Counted from the first letter of the stretch, positions 26,411 through 35,626 are shown. The stretch is DNA of 64,000 nt from Flavobacteriaceae bacterium (GCA_028280265.1 JANQMD010000011.1:32146-96145), one strand, 5' to 3'. Numbers and translations: made by a program. Notes: generated by a model from the letters alone, not told the origin.

Positions 26411-27100
26411 ATGAGTAGTAGATGTGAACAATGTATCATACGTCAATTGAACTCATTGGGTGAACTTACCAAAGATGAATTATTACGTATCTCTGGTTGT
26501 AAGACTTCTCAATATGTAAAAAAAGGTGAGGTTCTTTTTGAGGAAGGTCAATATATCAATGGTGTTTTTTGTGTAAAAGATGGCGTATGTAAGGTCACAA
26601 AAATGAGTACCAATGGTCGAGATCAAATTGTAAAACTCATCAAAAAAGGAGACCTCATTGGTGAGCGTAGTTTGATTAGTGAAGAAGCTTCTAATTTAAA
26701 AGCTACCGCTATCAATGATATGGAAGTTTGTTTTATCCCCAAAGAAGAAATTGTAAAAGACTTAAAGAGCAATAACAACTTTACAATGAGTATTCTTAAA
26801 GACCTGGCCACCTCTTTAAAAGAAGCTGACAACGTAATTGTGGATATGGCACAAAAAACTGTAAAGCAACGATTGGCAGAAACATTATTACATTTAAAAA
26901 AGAATTATCAGGTTTCAGAGGACAAACCTTTGGATATACAACTTTCTCGTGAAGACATTGCAAATATCATTGGAACAGCTACTGAGTCTGCTATCAGGTT
27001 GCTATCCTCTTTTAAAAAAGAAAAATTAATCAGCTTAAAAGGAAAAGAGATTTATATTTTAGACCCCCAAACACTGCAACAAATCGCCGAAGGGTTTTAA
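26411..27100 (+). CDS. FNR-like Crp/Fnr transcriptional regulator
   Basis: A 229-residue regulator. It begins with a cysteine pair, RCEQCIIRQL (Cys5, Cys8), and further cysteines follow at about 30, 54, 61 and 107. That layout is reminiscent of FNR, where three N-terminal and one later cysteine bind an oxygen-labile [4Fe-4S] cluster. The cNMP-like beta roll covers roughly 25-135. The helix-turn-helix SREDIANIIGTATESAIRLL keeps a glutamate and an arginine at the FNR recognition positions. It diverges from ccoI, with an FNR-type palindrome between them. It is the most likely oxygen-responsive activator of the two cco operons, although cluster binding is inferred. Confidence 0.85.
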   Translation: MSSRCEQCIIRQLNSLGELTKDELLRISGCKTSQYVKKGEVLFEEGQYINGVFCVKDGVCKVTKMSTNGRDQIVKLIKKGDLIGERSLISEEASNLKATAINDMEVCFIPKEEIVKDLKSNNNFTMSILKDLATSLKEADNVIVDMAQKTVKQRLAETLLHLKKNYQVSEDKPLDIQLSREDIANIIGTATESAIRLLSSFKKEKLISLKGKEIYILDPQTLQQIAEGF

Positions 27101-27112
27101 AATGAAAGTATA

Positions 27113-28162
27113 TTGAAAAAAGTCTGGTATTTTTTTGTGAAAATTTTAATTAAGTCTTCACTTTTCTTCTATACAAAACAAATTAAAGTACAAGGTAAAG
27201 AGAACATTCCTAAAAAAGGGGCAGTCTTGTTTATGGTGAACCATCCTAATGGCTTGATTGATCCTCTCATTGTTGCTGTTAATAATCCTAGGATTTTGCA
27301 CTTTTTGGTTAGAGCAGCTGTTTTTAAAAATCCTTTCATAAAAAAATTTCTTGCTACCTTAAATTTAATGCCCATTTATAGAATTCGCGATGGTGTAAAA
27401 CAATTAGGAAGAAATCAAGAAATCTTTGAAAAATGTTTTTCCATTTTCAATCGACAAGGAACTTTGATGATTTTTCCTGAAGGATCACACAATAAAAAAA
27501 GAACCATACGCCCCTTAAGTAAAGGGTTTACACGAATTCTTTTTGGAGCCCTAGCGCAAAATCCGTACATTAAAATACACGTTGTTCCTGTAGGTATCAC
27601 TTATCAGAATCCATCATGTTATCCTTCAAAAGTTACTTTAAATTATGGGAAAAGTATCTTAGCTAATAAATATTACGACCTAGATGGGAATCATCGTATA
27701 AAAGACTTGAAGAATCTGATTTCTAACGAATTAAAAAAGTTATCTGTTCACATTCCTGATGATGACGAATACAGTAATACCTTAGAAAAATTGAATCAAT
27801 CTAATGTTGATTTCACAAATGTTTCTAGCGTTAATAAAATGATACAAGTTGATAAAATCACTTCTCAAAAAAGACCTTTTCATTGGCTGGCTTTTTTAAA
27901 GCCTATCATTATTATAAATACCTTTATACCATGGCTTATATGGAAGTATTTTGAGCAGAAAAATGACGAGTTTGAATTTATAGATACTTTCCGATTTGCC
28001 TTTTGCGGTGGCTTATTTGGGCTTTTTTATCTACTTCAAGCAACTTTAATTTCATCATTTTTAGGATGGGAAATAGGTCTGGTTTACCTTGTAACCTCTT
28101 TAGTTTTGGTTTTATTGTACAGCAAACTACACCCTACTCCTGCACCAAAGCTTCTTGAATAA
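27113..28162 (+). CDS. Lysophospholipid acyltransferase (PlsC-like) family membrane protein
   Basis: A 349-residue enzyme of the PlsC superfamily, expected to acylate a lysophospholipid or related acceptor at the inner membrane. The catalytic NHPNGLIDPL motif is near residue 44, IYRIRDG follows, and FPEGSHNKK gives the acceptor-binding EGS motif. Two hydrophobic helices lie near the C-terminus (about 255-275 and 295-345). No ATG gives a full-length product, since the ATG at 27102 meets a stop after four codons. The TTG at 27113 is taken as start. Its last 29 bases overlap the convergent GH3 gene. Confidence 0.85.
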   Translation: MKKVWYFFVKILIKSSLFFYTKQIKVQGKENIPKKGAVLFMVNHPNGLIDPLIVAVNNPRILHFLVRAAVFKNPFIKKFLATLNLMPIYRIRDGVKQLGRNQEIFEKCFSIFNRQGTLMIFPEGSHNKKRTIRPLSKGFTRILFGALAQNPYIKIHVVPVGITYQNPSCYPSKVTLNYGKSILANKYYDLDGNHRIKDLKNLISNELKKLSVHIPDDDEYSNTLEKLNQSNVDFTNVSSVNKMIQVDKITSQKRPFHWLAFLKPIIIINTFIPWLIWKYFEQKNDEFEFIDTFRFAFCGGLFGLFYLLQATLISSFLGWEIGLVYLVTSLVLVLLYSKLHPTPAPKLLE

Positions 28163-31055
28163 GTCGCTGTACTTCTGTTCGGATATCATTTTTGACAAGA
28201 CCTCTATTTTCCATCGTCGGATAAACTCTGTTGGATAAGAAAACATATAAAATTCCACTTTGAGGATCTGCCCAAGTATAAGTTCCAGTAAAACCACTAT
28301 GCCCAAAGCTATCATCAGAGACACATCCACAGGTAGCTTTAACTTCAGGGTCTAATTGGGGTTTGTCAAACCCTAACCCTCTTCGTACATGTTTATTTTT
28401 ATAATATCTCTTATTAAACTCATTAAAAGTACTTACCTTGAAATATCTCTTTCCTCCATAAAATCCTTTCTGTAAGTACATCTGCATTACTTTAGCCACA
28501 TCATTTGCATTTCCAAACAATCCTGCATGACCACCAACTCCACCTTGCATGGCTGCTCCCATATCATGCACATATCCATGCAGTAATTGATTTCTGAAAT
28601 AGGTGTCTTTTTCGGTAGGAACTATTTCTTTCTTTTCGAACTTTTCTAGAGGTAAATAGGTTAATCTGTTAGCTCCTAAAGATTCATAAAACTCTCTTTG
28701 TACAAGAACATTTAGAGGTTTTCTATACTTTCTTTCAATAGCATATTTGAATAAATAATATCCTAAATCACTATACTTGTATCCTTCTTTTTCCCTCTGT
28801 TCAGCTTCTTTTATATACTTAAAAATAGAATCCTTGTATGACTTATGTAAAAACAGTTTGTCTGCAACTTGAATGGAATACTTTCTTGATTTTGTATTGC
28901 TATACAGGCTTGTCAAGTTTTTTTTGGTGATGCTATCTTGAGTTAGAACATAAAAAGGAATCCAAGCTTTTAAACGACTGTTATGAGATAAAATTTCTTG
29001 GACAGTTAATGTGTCTTTATTCGACTTTCTAAGTTTGGGTAAAATGTCCTTTAAACTAGCAGTTATAGGAATCTTCTTTTCTTCTTCTCCTTTCATAAGC
29101 ATTGGTAAAGAAGCTAATATTTTTGTAAGCGAAGCCAAATCATACAAATCTGAATTTTTCACAGAATCTTTCTTCAGGTCTGTGTGATATCCAAAACTTT
29201 TTTCATAAACTACTTTTCCGTGTCTTGCAACCAATACTTGTAATCCTGGGGCCATTTTTTCTTGGAGAACAACTTCTGCAACAGAATCTATTCTCTGAAG
29301 TTTACTTGAGGACATTCCTACAGACTCCGGTATAGAATATTGCAATCGCATTAAATTTTGAGTATTCATCCCAGTTCCTACAGGAAACTCTTTATGAATA
29401 GAAACCGGCAATCTTCCTGATGCTGAAATAGCACCAAAAATGGTTTGAGCAGCTATTTCTTGCGCAATTTTACTGTTTTGATATGCTACTAAAATACCTT
29501 TAATATTGTGGAAAGACTTTACATCTAATAAGCTGTAAGGACTTGCGAAAACGGACAAGATTACTTTGCTGTGTCTAGAAATCTCATGCAATGCAACAAA
29601 CTCTTTTTGATTGAACTTATACGATTTCCACGGGTGCTTATTTGATTTATGATAGCCTATAATCACCAAATCAAAATCTCTCACTTTTTCAACAGCTACA
29701 CTTAATTGCTCTTCTTCTATTTTGGTAACTTTTGTATACTTCTGCAATATTTCAAAGAAATGATTTCCTGAATCATCCCCTAATGGGACATAAGCAATCT
29801 TTTGATACTTTTTAAGGTCTTTAACTGGTAGTATGTTTTTTTTATTCTTAATAACGGTCATTGATTTCTCAACCAACAATCTGTGCAATACTTCATCATT
29901 AGGAGTATTTAAGTCTAAAACTAAATTTGTCGTATCTATAGGCTGATAGTTTTGCAAACCTACTTTGTACTTTGCTAATAAAATTTTACGAACAGATTCA
30001 TTTATTCTTGCTTCACTAAGCTTTCCTAAATGAAGTGAATCTTCAAACAATTTTACAGTAGCTGGTACATCTTGAGGAATAAGTAAAATATCGTTTCCTG
30101 CTAAAATGGCTGCCAGATCAATTTCAGCTGAAGAAGAATAGTCGGTTGCTCCTCTCATGTTCAAACCATCTGTAAAAATCAATCCTAAAAAGCCCAACTC
30201 TTTTTTTAGTATACCAGTTACAACTTTCTGAGATAATGATGTGGGCAATTTGACATTAGGCTCTAAAGACGGAATACTCAAATGAGCAGTCATTACACTG
30301 CCTACACCTGCATCAAAAATTCTTTTGTAGGGATACAATTCTATTGAATCCAATCTTGACCTATCAAATTCTAAAACAGGAAGTTTATAATGAGAATCTG
30401 TGGCAGTATCTCCGTGCCCTGGGAAATGTTTTGCACTTGCCAATACATTCTGACTTTGCAAACCTCTGCTGAAAGCAATGGCTTTTTGTGTCACGTTGAC
30501 TTTACTTTCTCCAAAAGAACGATTTCCTATAATTGGATTCAATGGATTAATATTAATATCAACCACTGGGGCAAAATTCACATGTATTCCTAATCTTTTA
30601 CAATGCTTACCAACATGTTCTCCAAATGCTTTTATGAATTGATTATCCTGAATAGCTCCTAATGTCATATTCCAAGGAAATCTGTATGTGTTTTTCAAAC
30701 GCATATTTAAACCCCATTCCCCATCGAAACCAATGAGCATAGGAATTTTAGAGAGAGATTGGTAATTATTTGTCAGTACTGCTTGTTTTTCTGGAGTTCC
30801 TTGCATGAAAATCAAATTTCCTACATGATACTTTTGTATCATTTCTCTAATCGTATTTTCGTGTACTGAGTCTTTATTAGAATAGGCTTGTACCATAAAC
30901 AACTGACCTATTTTTTCTTGAATGGTCATGTTGTTCATAATACTATCAACCCATGCTTTTTGGATGTAATAATCATCTGTACGTAGAGGATCGAAATTCT
31001 GAGATACTGCAGAACTAGATACAAGGCATATAAGTATGACTAATAGTTTCTTCAT
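28134..31055 (-). CDS. Exported GH3 beta-N-acetylhexosaminidase (NagZ-like) fused to a beta-lactamase-type serine hydrolase
   Basis: The ATG at 31055 begins a signal peptide (MKKLLVILICLVSSSAVSQ), so the open frame back to 31106 is ignored. The 973-residue product has an N-terminal GH3 domain with the NagZ hallmark KHFPGHGDT near residue 208 and the nucleophile region FTDGLNM near 292. Next comes a GH3 C-terminal-like domain, then a class C beta-lactamase/penicillin-binding domain (about 600-970) with SLTK near 640 and HSG near 917. GH3 NagZ enzymes cleave GlcNAc from muropeptides, so a periplasmic role in peptidoglycan turnover is likely. The fusion recurs in Bacteroidota. Confidence 0.88.
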   Translation of the reverse strand: MKKLLVILICLVSSSAVSQNFDPLRTDDYYIQKAWVDSIMNNMTIQEKIGQLFMVQAYSNKDSVHENTIREMIQKYHVGNLIFMQGTPEKQAVLTNNYQSLSKIPMLIGFDGEWGLNMRLKNTYRFPWNMTLGAIQDNQFIKAFGEHVGKHCKRLGIHVNFAPVVDININPLNPIIGNRSFGESKVNVTQKAIAFSRGLQSQNVLASAKHFPGHGDTATDSHYKLPVLEFDRSRLDSIELYPYKRIFDAGVGSVMTAHLSIPSLEPNVKLPTSLSQKVVTGILKKELGFLGLIFTDGLNMRGATDYSSSAEIDLAAILAGNDILLIPQDVPATVKLFEDSLHLGKLSEARINESVRKILLAKYKVGLQNYQPIDTTNLVLDLNTPNDEVLHRLLVEKSMTVIKNKKNILPVKDLKKYQKIAYVPLGDDSGNHFFEILQKYTKVTKIEEEQLSVAVEKVRDFDLVIIGYHKSNKHPWKSYKFNQKEFVALHEISRHSKVILSVFASPYSLLDVKSFHNIKGILVAYQNSKIAQEIAAQTIFGAISASGRLPVSIHKEFPVGTGMNTQNLMRLQYSIPESVGMSSSKLQRIDSVAEVVLQEKMAPGLQVLVARHGKVVYEKSFGYHTDLKKDSVKNSDLYDLASLTKILASLPMLMKGEEEKKIPITASLKDILPKLRKSNKDTLTVQEILSHNSRLKAWIPFYVLTQDSITKKNLTSLYSNTKSRKYSIQVADKLFLHKSYKDSIFKYIKEAEQREKEGYKYSDLGYYLFKYAIERKYRKPLNVLVQREFYESLGANRLTYLPLEKFEKKEIVPTEKDTYFRNQLLHGYVHDMGAAMQGGVGGHAGLFGNANDVAKVMQMYLQKGFYGGKRYFKVSTFNEFNKRYYKNKHVRRGLGFDKPQLDPEVKATCGCVSDDSFGHSGFTGTYTWADPQSGILYVFLSNRVYPTMENRGLVKNDIRTEVQRLIQEALVQE

Positions 31056-31057
31056 CT

Positions 31058-31543
31058 TTAATTTAAAAAGCGTTTGTGCCAGCTTTCTTCTGCTTGCACT
31101 TCCCATTTGGTTTCTAACTCTTGCTTAGTGCTTACCATATTGTTAAATACAACGGTTTGCCCATTAATTTTATTCTCTTTGACAAACTGTTTAAATACAT
31201 TCATTTTCACAATGTTGATATGCTCTCCAACTCTAAAAGAAACATTCATTTTGTCCATCATATTAAGTTGTAATACTTTCTCTAGCCCTTGTACAAAATG
31301 TACAGAAGCATCAATAGAACAACCCGATACATTATTGAAACCTTCATCCACAGCTAATATCAAAAACTGATTGTATTTAATAGCAAAAGAACCTTTTAAA
31401 TCATCTCCATGTCGAGTCCATTGTTCTATGAAATCTTTTGCTTTTTTTGAGATAAAATCTTGCTCACCTTTGGTAAACTCTCTATCTGATTGGTATATCC
31501 AAACACGTGAATTGTCTGGCAAATTATTGTATTCTACAAACAT
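31058..31543 (-). CDS. Conserved flavobacterial protein often labelled ABC transporter ATPase; function unknown
   Basis: The likely start is the ATG at 31543 (161 residues), giving MFVEYNNLPDNSRVWIYQSD. The frame runs further to 31639, but that would overlap the next gene. The protein contains FIEQWTRHGDDLKGSFAIKY and the CSIDASVHFVQ region, but no Walker A, Walker B or ABC signature. The common database label of ABC transporter ATPase is therefore unsupported by the sequence. It lies between the carboxypeptidase-like-domain gene (17 bases upstream) and the GH3 gene (2 bases downstream), so it is probably co-transcribed with both. Confidence 0.7.
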   Translation of the reverse strand: MFVEYNNLPDNSRVWIYQSDREFTKGEQDFISKKAKDFIEQWTRHGDDLKGSFAIKYNQFLILAVDEGFNNVSGCSIDASVHFVQGLEKVLQLNMMDKMNVSFRVGEHINIVKMNVFKQFVKENKINGQTVVFNNMVSTKQELETKWEVQAEESWHKRFLN

Positions 31544-31560
31544 ATTCTTACTTGCATTTA

Positions 31561-32445
31561 TTAATTGCTCAAAGTTACTGAAATTGCAGGCACATAACCT
31601 CTTAGCCTCCCTTTTTTGGTGAATGGTAATTCCATCCATTTTCCTTTCACATAGACAAAATTTCGACTGTATTTCCTAAATACTTTGGACTTCGTTACTC
31701 CTATGATTGGGGAATAAAAACCTTCCTCTTCAGGCTTGTTCTTATCCTTACCATATTTATTGAACGGAATAAATAATTTTTCAAAAGCTACAAAAAAGCC
31801 TTGCTCTGGCATTTCAATATCGTGATCAGTAATATCTAACTCCACTTGAGTTTGATTTTCATCAATAGTCACAGGAATGTTTTTTAGGAGCAAATCTGAT
31901 TTTGGTTTGCCTGTTTTTTTATCGACATCAAAAATTCGAAAACGAAACTTCGATTTCTTATTCGATCGTCTTGGAAATTCGATCGTGACCTTTCTCAGGT
32001 ATTTACAGCATTTGTTCTTTTTTGTATTTGGAAAGTACTTTGCAACCATACGTAAACCGCTACTGTGCATGGAAATGATTCCTCTCTTTACAGGATCTAA
32101 AACCACACTCTTCTCTAACCTTTTTTGAATAACTACTTCATCTAAGATTTCGGCTTTTGGACTTAAGAAAAAAACCTTATTCAAAAGAAATTTTGCGTAG
32201 ACAATAGTATCCTTATAATTGAGGCATGAAATATGAACTTTTGAGTTTAGTGCTTTTTCTTGAATATACATTGAAAAAGTTCCCTCTTCCGTAGTAGAAA
32301 TCCCCTTTTCGGAATCTAAAAAGCTAATATTCGCATAGACAACAGGAGAATTATTCTCTTTATCCAATAATTTTCCCTTAAACTCAATATTTTGAGCAAA
32401 CAAAGAGTTGCATAAAAACAATAAGACTATAAACAGTCTACTCAT
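31561..32445 (-). CDS. Exported protein with a carboxypeptidase-like regulatory domain
   Basis: A 294-residue protein with a signal peptide (FIVLLFLCNSLFAQ). A CarboxypepD_reg-like beta-sandwich follows, starting EFKGKLLDKENNSPVVYANI (about residues 22-105). It ends in DEVVIQ, the stretch that in TonB-dependent receptors precedes the plug. Here no receptor follows; the rest (about 115-294) is a beta-rich domain of unknown function, with FRIFDVDKKTGKP and FFVAFEKLFIP. It is likely periplasmic or surface-associated. It overlaps the exonuclease gene by four bases. Confidence 0.75.
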   Translation of the reverse strand: MSRLFIVLLFLCNSLFAQNIEFKGKLLDKENNSPVVYANISFLDSEKGISTTEEGTFSMYIQEKALNSKVHISCLNYKDTIVYAKFLLNKVFFLSPKAEILDEVVIQKRLEKSVVLDPVKRGIISMHSSGLRMVAKYFPNTKKNKCCKYLRKVTIEFPRRSNKKSKFRFRIFDVDKKTGKPKSDLLLKNIPVTIDENQTQVELDITDHDIEMPEQGFFVAFEKLFIPFNKYGKDKNKPEEEGFYSPIIGVTKSKVFRKYSRNFVYVKGKWMELPFTKKGRLRGYVPAISVTLSN

Positions 32446-33272
32446 AGTTTTAAATTGAATTTTTGTTGCAATGCCTGTAGTTTTTCTTTATCAGAAAGAT
32501 GACTTTTCGGAGCAGACATTCTCTCTTTAATTTCTCTCAACACCTTTTTGGTGTACAATGGAAAATCTGCATTTTGAATCCAAGCATTGTAACCTGGGTT
32601 TTCTTTTAAAACTTCTTCAACCGTTCTTCCTTTATACTTTCCGAAAGAGAAAATCTCCTGTTCTTTATCATTAAATAGAATAAATCCAGCGAAATCAGCT
32701 CGTTTAGTGTGCGCCGAAAATTCGCTTAAAGCATCAACAGAGTTCTCAATATCATCGTATTTATCTAATTGAGCCTTCAAGATTTCATACGTTGCATTTG
32801 TATCCGCTTCAGCTGAGTGGGCATTCTCTAAATCTTTCCCGCAATAAAATTGGTATCCAGCACTTAGAGTACGCTGCTCTTTCTTGTGAAAAATGACTTG
32901 TACATCAATCGCTTTCCTAGTATTCATATCAAAATCAATATCAGCGCGAAGCAATTCTTCAGCTAAAAGAGGAATGTCAAAGCGATTGGAGTTAAATCCA
33001 GCTAAATCACAATCAGCTATCATGTCATTCACTGTGTTTGCCAACTCTTTAAAAGTAGGTTCCGTAACTACTTTCTCATTGGTAATTCCATGCACAGCTG
33101 TAGCTTCCGCAGGAATCTCTATTTCTGGGTTTACCAACCAAGTCTTACTTTCTTTATTCCCGTTGGGAAATACTTTCAAGATAGAAATTTCAACAATTCG
33201 ATCCGTTCCTATATTCACTCCGGTCGTTTCTAAGTCAAAAAACACAATAGGCCTAGTCAGCTTTAATTCCAT
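32442..33272 (-). CDS. DnaQ-like 3'-5' exonuclease with C-terminal DUF3820
   Basis: A 276-residue exonuclease of the DEDD superfamily. Motif I is FFDLETTGVN (Asp and Glu metal ligands), motif II GFNSNRFDIPLL and motif III HSAEADTNATYEIL. The C-terminal part, FGKYKGRTVEEVLKENPGY, is a DUF3820-type extension. The protein may act in DNA repair or proofreading as a stand-alone nuclease, as it has no polymerase domain. It is first in an apparent four-gene minus-strand run with the regulatory-domain protein, the 161-residue protein and the GH3 fusion. Confidence 0.9.
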   Translation of the reverse strand: MELKLTRPIVFFDLETTGVNIGTDRIVEISILKVFPNGNKESKTWLVNPEIEIPAEATAVHGITNEKVVTEPTFKELANTVNDMIADCDLAGFNSNRFDIPLLAEELLRADIDFDMNTRKAIDVQVIFHKKEQRTLSAGYQFYCGKDLENAHSAEADTNATYEILKAQLDKYDDIENSVDALSEFSAHTKRADFAGFILFNDKEQEIFSFGKYKGRTVEEVLKENPGYNAWIQNADFPLYTKKVLREIKERMSAPKSHLSDKEKLQALQQKFNLKL

Positions 33273-33419
33273 AAAATTTTTAATTATTTATATCATTTAA
33301 AAGTAGTAAAAATGAAATGACTAAAAAGGATAAAATATCATAAATAATATCTAATTAGTTATCAGATAATTCAATTTGCATAGAAAGTTTTTCTACAGCA
33401 CTTTTCAGAATTTTGAGAG

Positions 33420-33929
33420 ATGAATAAAAAACTAATTATAAAAGGAAGCTCAAAAAGAAACGGAAACACTCAAAAAATTGTAGAGGCATTAAATTTAAAA
33501 GGGAATTTTGACATTATCGATCTATTAGATTTTGAAATTGGGCCTTTTGATTATGAGTTTAAAAATCGCAATGACGATTTTATTCCCCTAATGCAACGCA
33601 TTATCGAGCAATACGATACAATCATCTTTGCTACACCCGTTTATTGGTATAGCATGAGTGGTACCATGAAAATTTTCTTTGATCGTATCTCTGATCTTTT
33701 ACATTATAAAAAAGATATTGGGAGAACACTAAGAGGAAAAGCAATGGGAATGATCAGTAATTCTGGAGAGAACGATAGAAAACCGGGATTTGAAATGCCT
33801 TTTGTTGAAAGTGCAAACTATTTAGGAATGCAGTATTTAGGAGATATTCATACTTGGTTTGATGGAGATAAAATTCATATTGACGCAAAAAATAAAATAG
33901 ATATCTTTCGTGAGTCTTTGACACATTAA
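33420..33929 (+). CDS. NAD(P)H-dependent FMN reductase-like flavodoxin-fold protein
   Basis: A 169-residue flavodoxin-fold protein. The phosphate-binding loop is KGSSKRNGNTQKI near the N-terminus. YDTIIFATPVYWYSMSGTMK is the FMN-binding segment of NAD(P)H-dependent oxidoreductases. GMISNSGEN and FVESANYLGMQYLGDIH follow. It probably uses FMN to reduce a quinone, metal or other acceptor. It begins a short plus-strand run with the cupin-like and SDR genes (10- and 3-base gaps). Confidence 0.8.
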   Translation: MNKKLIIKGSSKRNGNTQKIVEALNLKGNFDIIDLLDFEIGPFDYEFKNRNDDFIPLMQRIIEQYDTIIFATPVYWYSMSGTMKIFFDRISDLLHYKKDIGRTLRGKAMGMISNSGENDRKPGFEMPFVESANYLGMQYLGDIHTWFDGDKIHIDAKNKIDIFRESLTH

Positions 33930-33939
33930 AGATCGTATT

Positions 33940-34530
33940 ATGAAGAGAGTTATTGTTTTTGTATTCATAGGAATTTTTACTACGGCGACTGTAGTATATT
34001 TGTTATACTGGAAACCTAAGAAAAACATGACAACAGAAATTCAAACCATTGTTAAGAGTTTAAATTTACAACCACACCCAGAGGGTGGCTATTTTAAGGA
34101 AACATATCGTAGCAAAAAAACGATTCCTAATGCTATTTTAGGAAGTCAATATGAAGGAGATAGAAACGAATCGACCTGTATTTATTTCCTGCTAACATCT
34201 GGTAATTTTTCCGCTTTTCATAAAATCAATCAGGATGAAATTTGGCATTATTACAAAGGAGTTTCTCTAAAGCTACACATTATTTCCAAAGAAGGCAATT
34301 ACTCTTATGTAATGATTGGAAATGATTTTGAAAATGGAGAAGTTCCTCAGTATGTTGTGAAAGGTGGCGATTGGTTTGCTGCCGAAGTACTTGAAAAAGA
34401 CGCATACACCCTAGTAGGTTGTACAGTAGCACCTGGATTTGATTTTGCAGACTTTGTGTTGCCTAAAAAAGCAGCATTATTGGAATTATTCCCGCAACAT
34501 TCTGAAATTATCGAACACTTAACACATTAA
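33940..34530 (+). CDS. DUF985 cupin-like protein with an N-terminal membrane segment
   Basis: The domain from about residue 30 is a DUF985/cupin fold. LQPHPEGGYFKETYRS, TCIYFLLTSGNFSAFHKIN and DEIWHYYKG give possible metal-binding residues, and VGCTVAPGFDFADF closes the fold. The frame starts at an ATG that adds a hydrophobic helix (VIVFVFIGIFTTATVVYLLY). A second ATG at residue 30 (34027) would give the usual soluble form. Because the leader codes a clean transmembrane helix and starts 10 bases after the upstream gene, I keep it, but both starts are possible. Function unknown. Confidence 0.75.
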   Translation: MKRVIVFVFIGIFTTATVVYLLYWKPKKNMTTEIQTIVKSLNLQPHPEGGYFKETYRSKKTIPNAILGSQYEGDRNESTCIYFLLTSGNFSAFHKINQDEIWHYYKGVSLKLHIISKEGNYSYVMIGNDFENGEVPQYVVKGGDWFAAEVLEKDAYTLVGCTVAPGFDFADFVLPKKAALLELFPQHSEIIEHLTH

Positions 34531-34533
34531 CTA

Positions 34534-35136
34534 ATGAAAATACTCATTATTGGTGGTAACGGTACCATTGGAAAAACATTGGTTGATCATTTTTCTCAAG
34601 ATCATCAAGTTCTTATCGCTGGAAGAAACGCTGGAGATGTAACGGTAAATATCTCCGATAGTAACTCTATCCAAAAAATGTTTGACCAAATTGGAAAAGT
34701 AGATGCGATCATTTGCGCTGCTGGAGAAGCGAAATGGGCTCCATTCAACGAATTAAGTGAAGAGGATTATTACATAGGTTTTCGCAGTAAACTAATGGGG
34801 CAAGTCAATTTAGTACGAATCGGACAACACTATCTAAATAGCAGAGGATCTATAACTCTAACTACAGGAATATTGGCAGATGACCCTGTTGTAAAAACCA
34901 CCAGTGCATCGATGGTTAATGGTGCCATTCACAGTTTCGTTCAAGCTGTAGCTTTGGAGATTGAGAATAGCATACGAATCAATGTAGTTTCTTCAGGAGT
35001 TGTAGAAGACGCTTATGAAAAATACAAAGATTACTTTCCGGGTCATAACCCCATACCCATGAAAAAAGTTATCAATGGTTATGTAAGAAGTGTGTTAGGA
35101 AATGGAAATGGCGAAATTATTCGTATCTACGAGTAA
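34534..35136 (+). CDS. Short-chain dehydrogenase/reductase, small atypical type
   Basis: A 200-residue Rossmann-fold SDR. The cofactor loop is IIGGNGTIGKTL, AGRN suggests NADP preference, and ICAAGEAKWAPF matches the NNAG-like motif. The usual Tyr-x3-Lys active site is not evident: the corresponding region reads SASMVNGAIHSFVQAV, a feature of a small SDR subfamily. The catalytic role is therefore uncertain. It lies three bases after the cupin gene and ends this plus-strand run. Confidence 0.8.
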   Translation: MKILIIGGNGTIGKTLVDHFSQDHQVLIAGRNAGDVTVNISDSNSIQKMFDQIGKVDAIICAAGEAKWAPFNELSEEDYYIGFRSKLMGQVNLVRIGQHYLNSRGSITLTTGILADDPVVKTTSASMVNGAIHSFVQAVALEIENSIRINVVSSGVVEDAYEKYKDYFPGHNPIPMKKVINGYVRSVLGNGNGEIIRIYE

Positions 35137-35170
35137 ACTACATCGGTTCAAGCACACGATGCATCGACAG

Positions 35171-35202
35171 AAGGCTTGAATGTTAATTTCGAAACAAGCC
35201 TT
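35171..35202 (+). other. Hairpin downstream of the SDR gene
   Basis: AAGGCTTG (35171-35178) pairs with CAAGCCTT (35195-35202). No T tract follows. It may stabilise or end the SDR transcript. Confidence 0.4.
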
Positions 35203-35226
35203 GGAATATGAAACCCTTTGGCTGTA

Positions 35227-35260
35227 GCAAAAAAATAGCCGAGTAAATACTCAGCTATTC
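35227..35260 (-). terminator. Intrinsic terminator of the 118-residue protein gene
   Basis: On the minus strand AATAGCTGAGT pairs with ACTCGGCTATT (one G-T pair), followed by a run of T. It begins about ten bases beyond the gene's stop codon. Confidence 0.75.
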
Positions 35261-35269
35261 TATAAATTT

Positions 35270-35626
35270 TTAGCTCGCTTTTGACTTCACAAAATTATCT
35301 ACCTGATCGTGAGGAATTTCTTTCACATCGATCACGAAATCTCCATTAGATCCAGAGATTACAATCTTTGGAACGTACTGCCCTGGAAAAGAACCTCCTA
35401 CCTGATAAGAACTCGTTCCTTGTCCGAGAGGTCCTGTCCATCCCATAGCATCAATTTTTAATCCTCCTACAAACTCTGGATCTCTTTTCAAGCTAAATCC
35501 ATACGAATAATTTGGAGCATCTCCTTCTACATGTACTACAAATACTCCCGGAGTACCTAATCCTGTCCACAAATAAACTGCTTTACATTTTGAAGCATCT
35601 ACTGGTTCTTTACCATAAAATCCCAT
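35270..35626 (-). CDS. Unrecognised 118-residue protein
   Basis: I do not recognise this family. The protein starts MGFYGKEPVDASKCKAVYLW, has no signal peptide or membrane helix, and is rich in glycine and beta-strand-like alternation (GVFVVHVEGDAP, YVPKIVISGSNGDFVIDV). It contains one cysteine, at residue 14. It looks like a small soluble beta protein. The ATG start is preceded by AT-rich DNA and the gene is followed by a good terminator, so it is probably transcribed alone. Codon use is like its neighbours. Confidence 0.7.
   Translation of the reverse strand: MGFYGKEPVDASKCKAVYLWTGLGTPGVFVVHVEGDAPNYSYGFSLKRDPEFVGGLKIDAMGWTGPLGQGTSSYQVGGSFPGQYVPKIVISGSNGDFVIDVKEIPHDQVDNFVKSKAS

Noticed and set aside
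32893..33300. 135-codon frame on the plus strand
   Set aside because: It lies opposite the DnaQ-like exonuclease gene, which has clear catalytic motifs; no domain is visible in the antisense frame.
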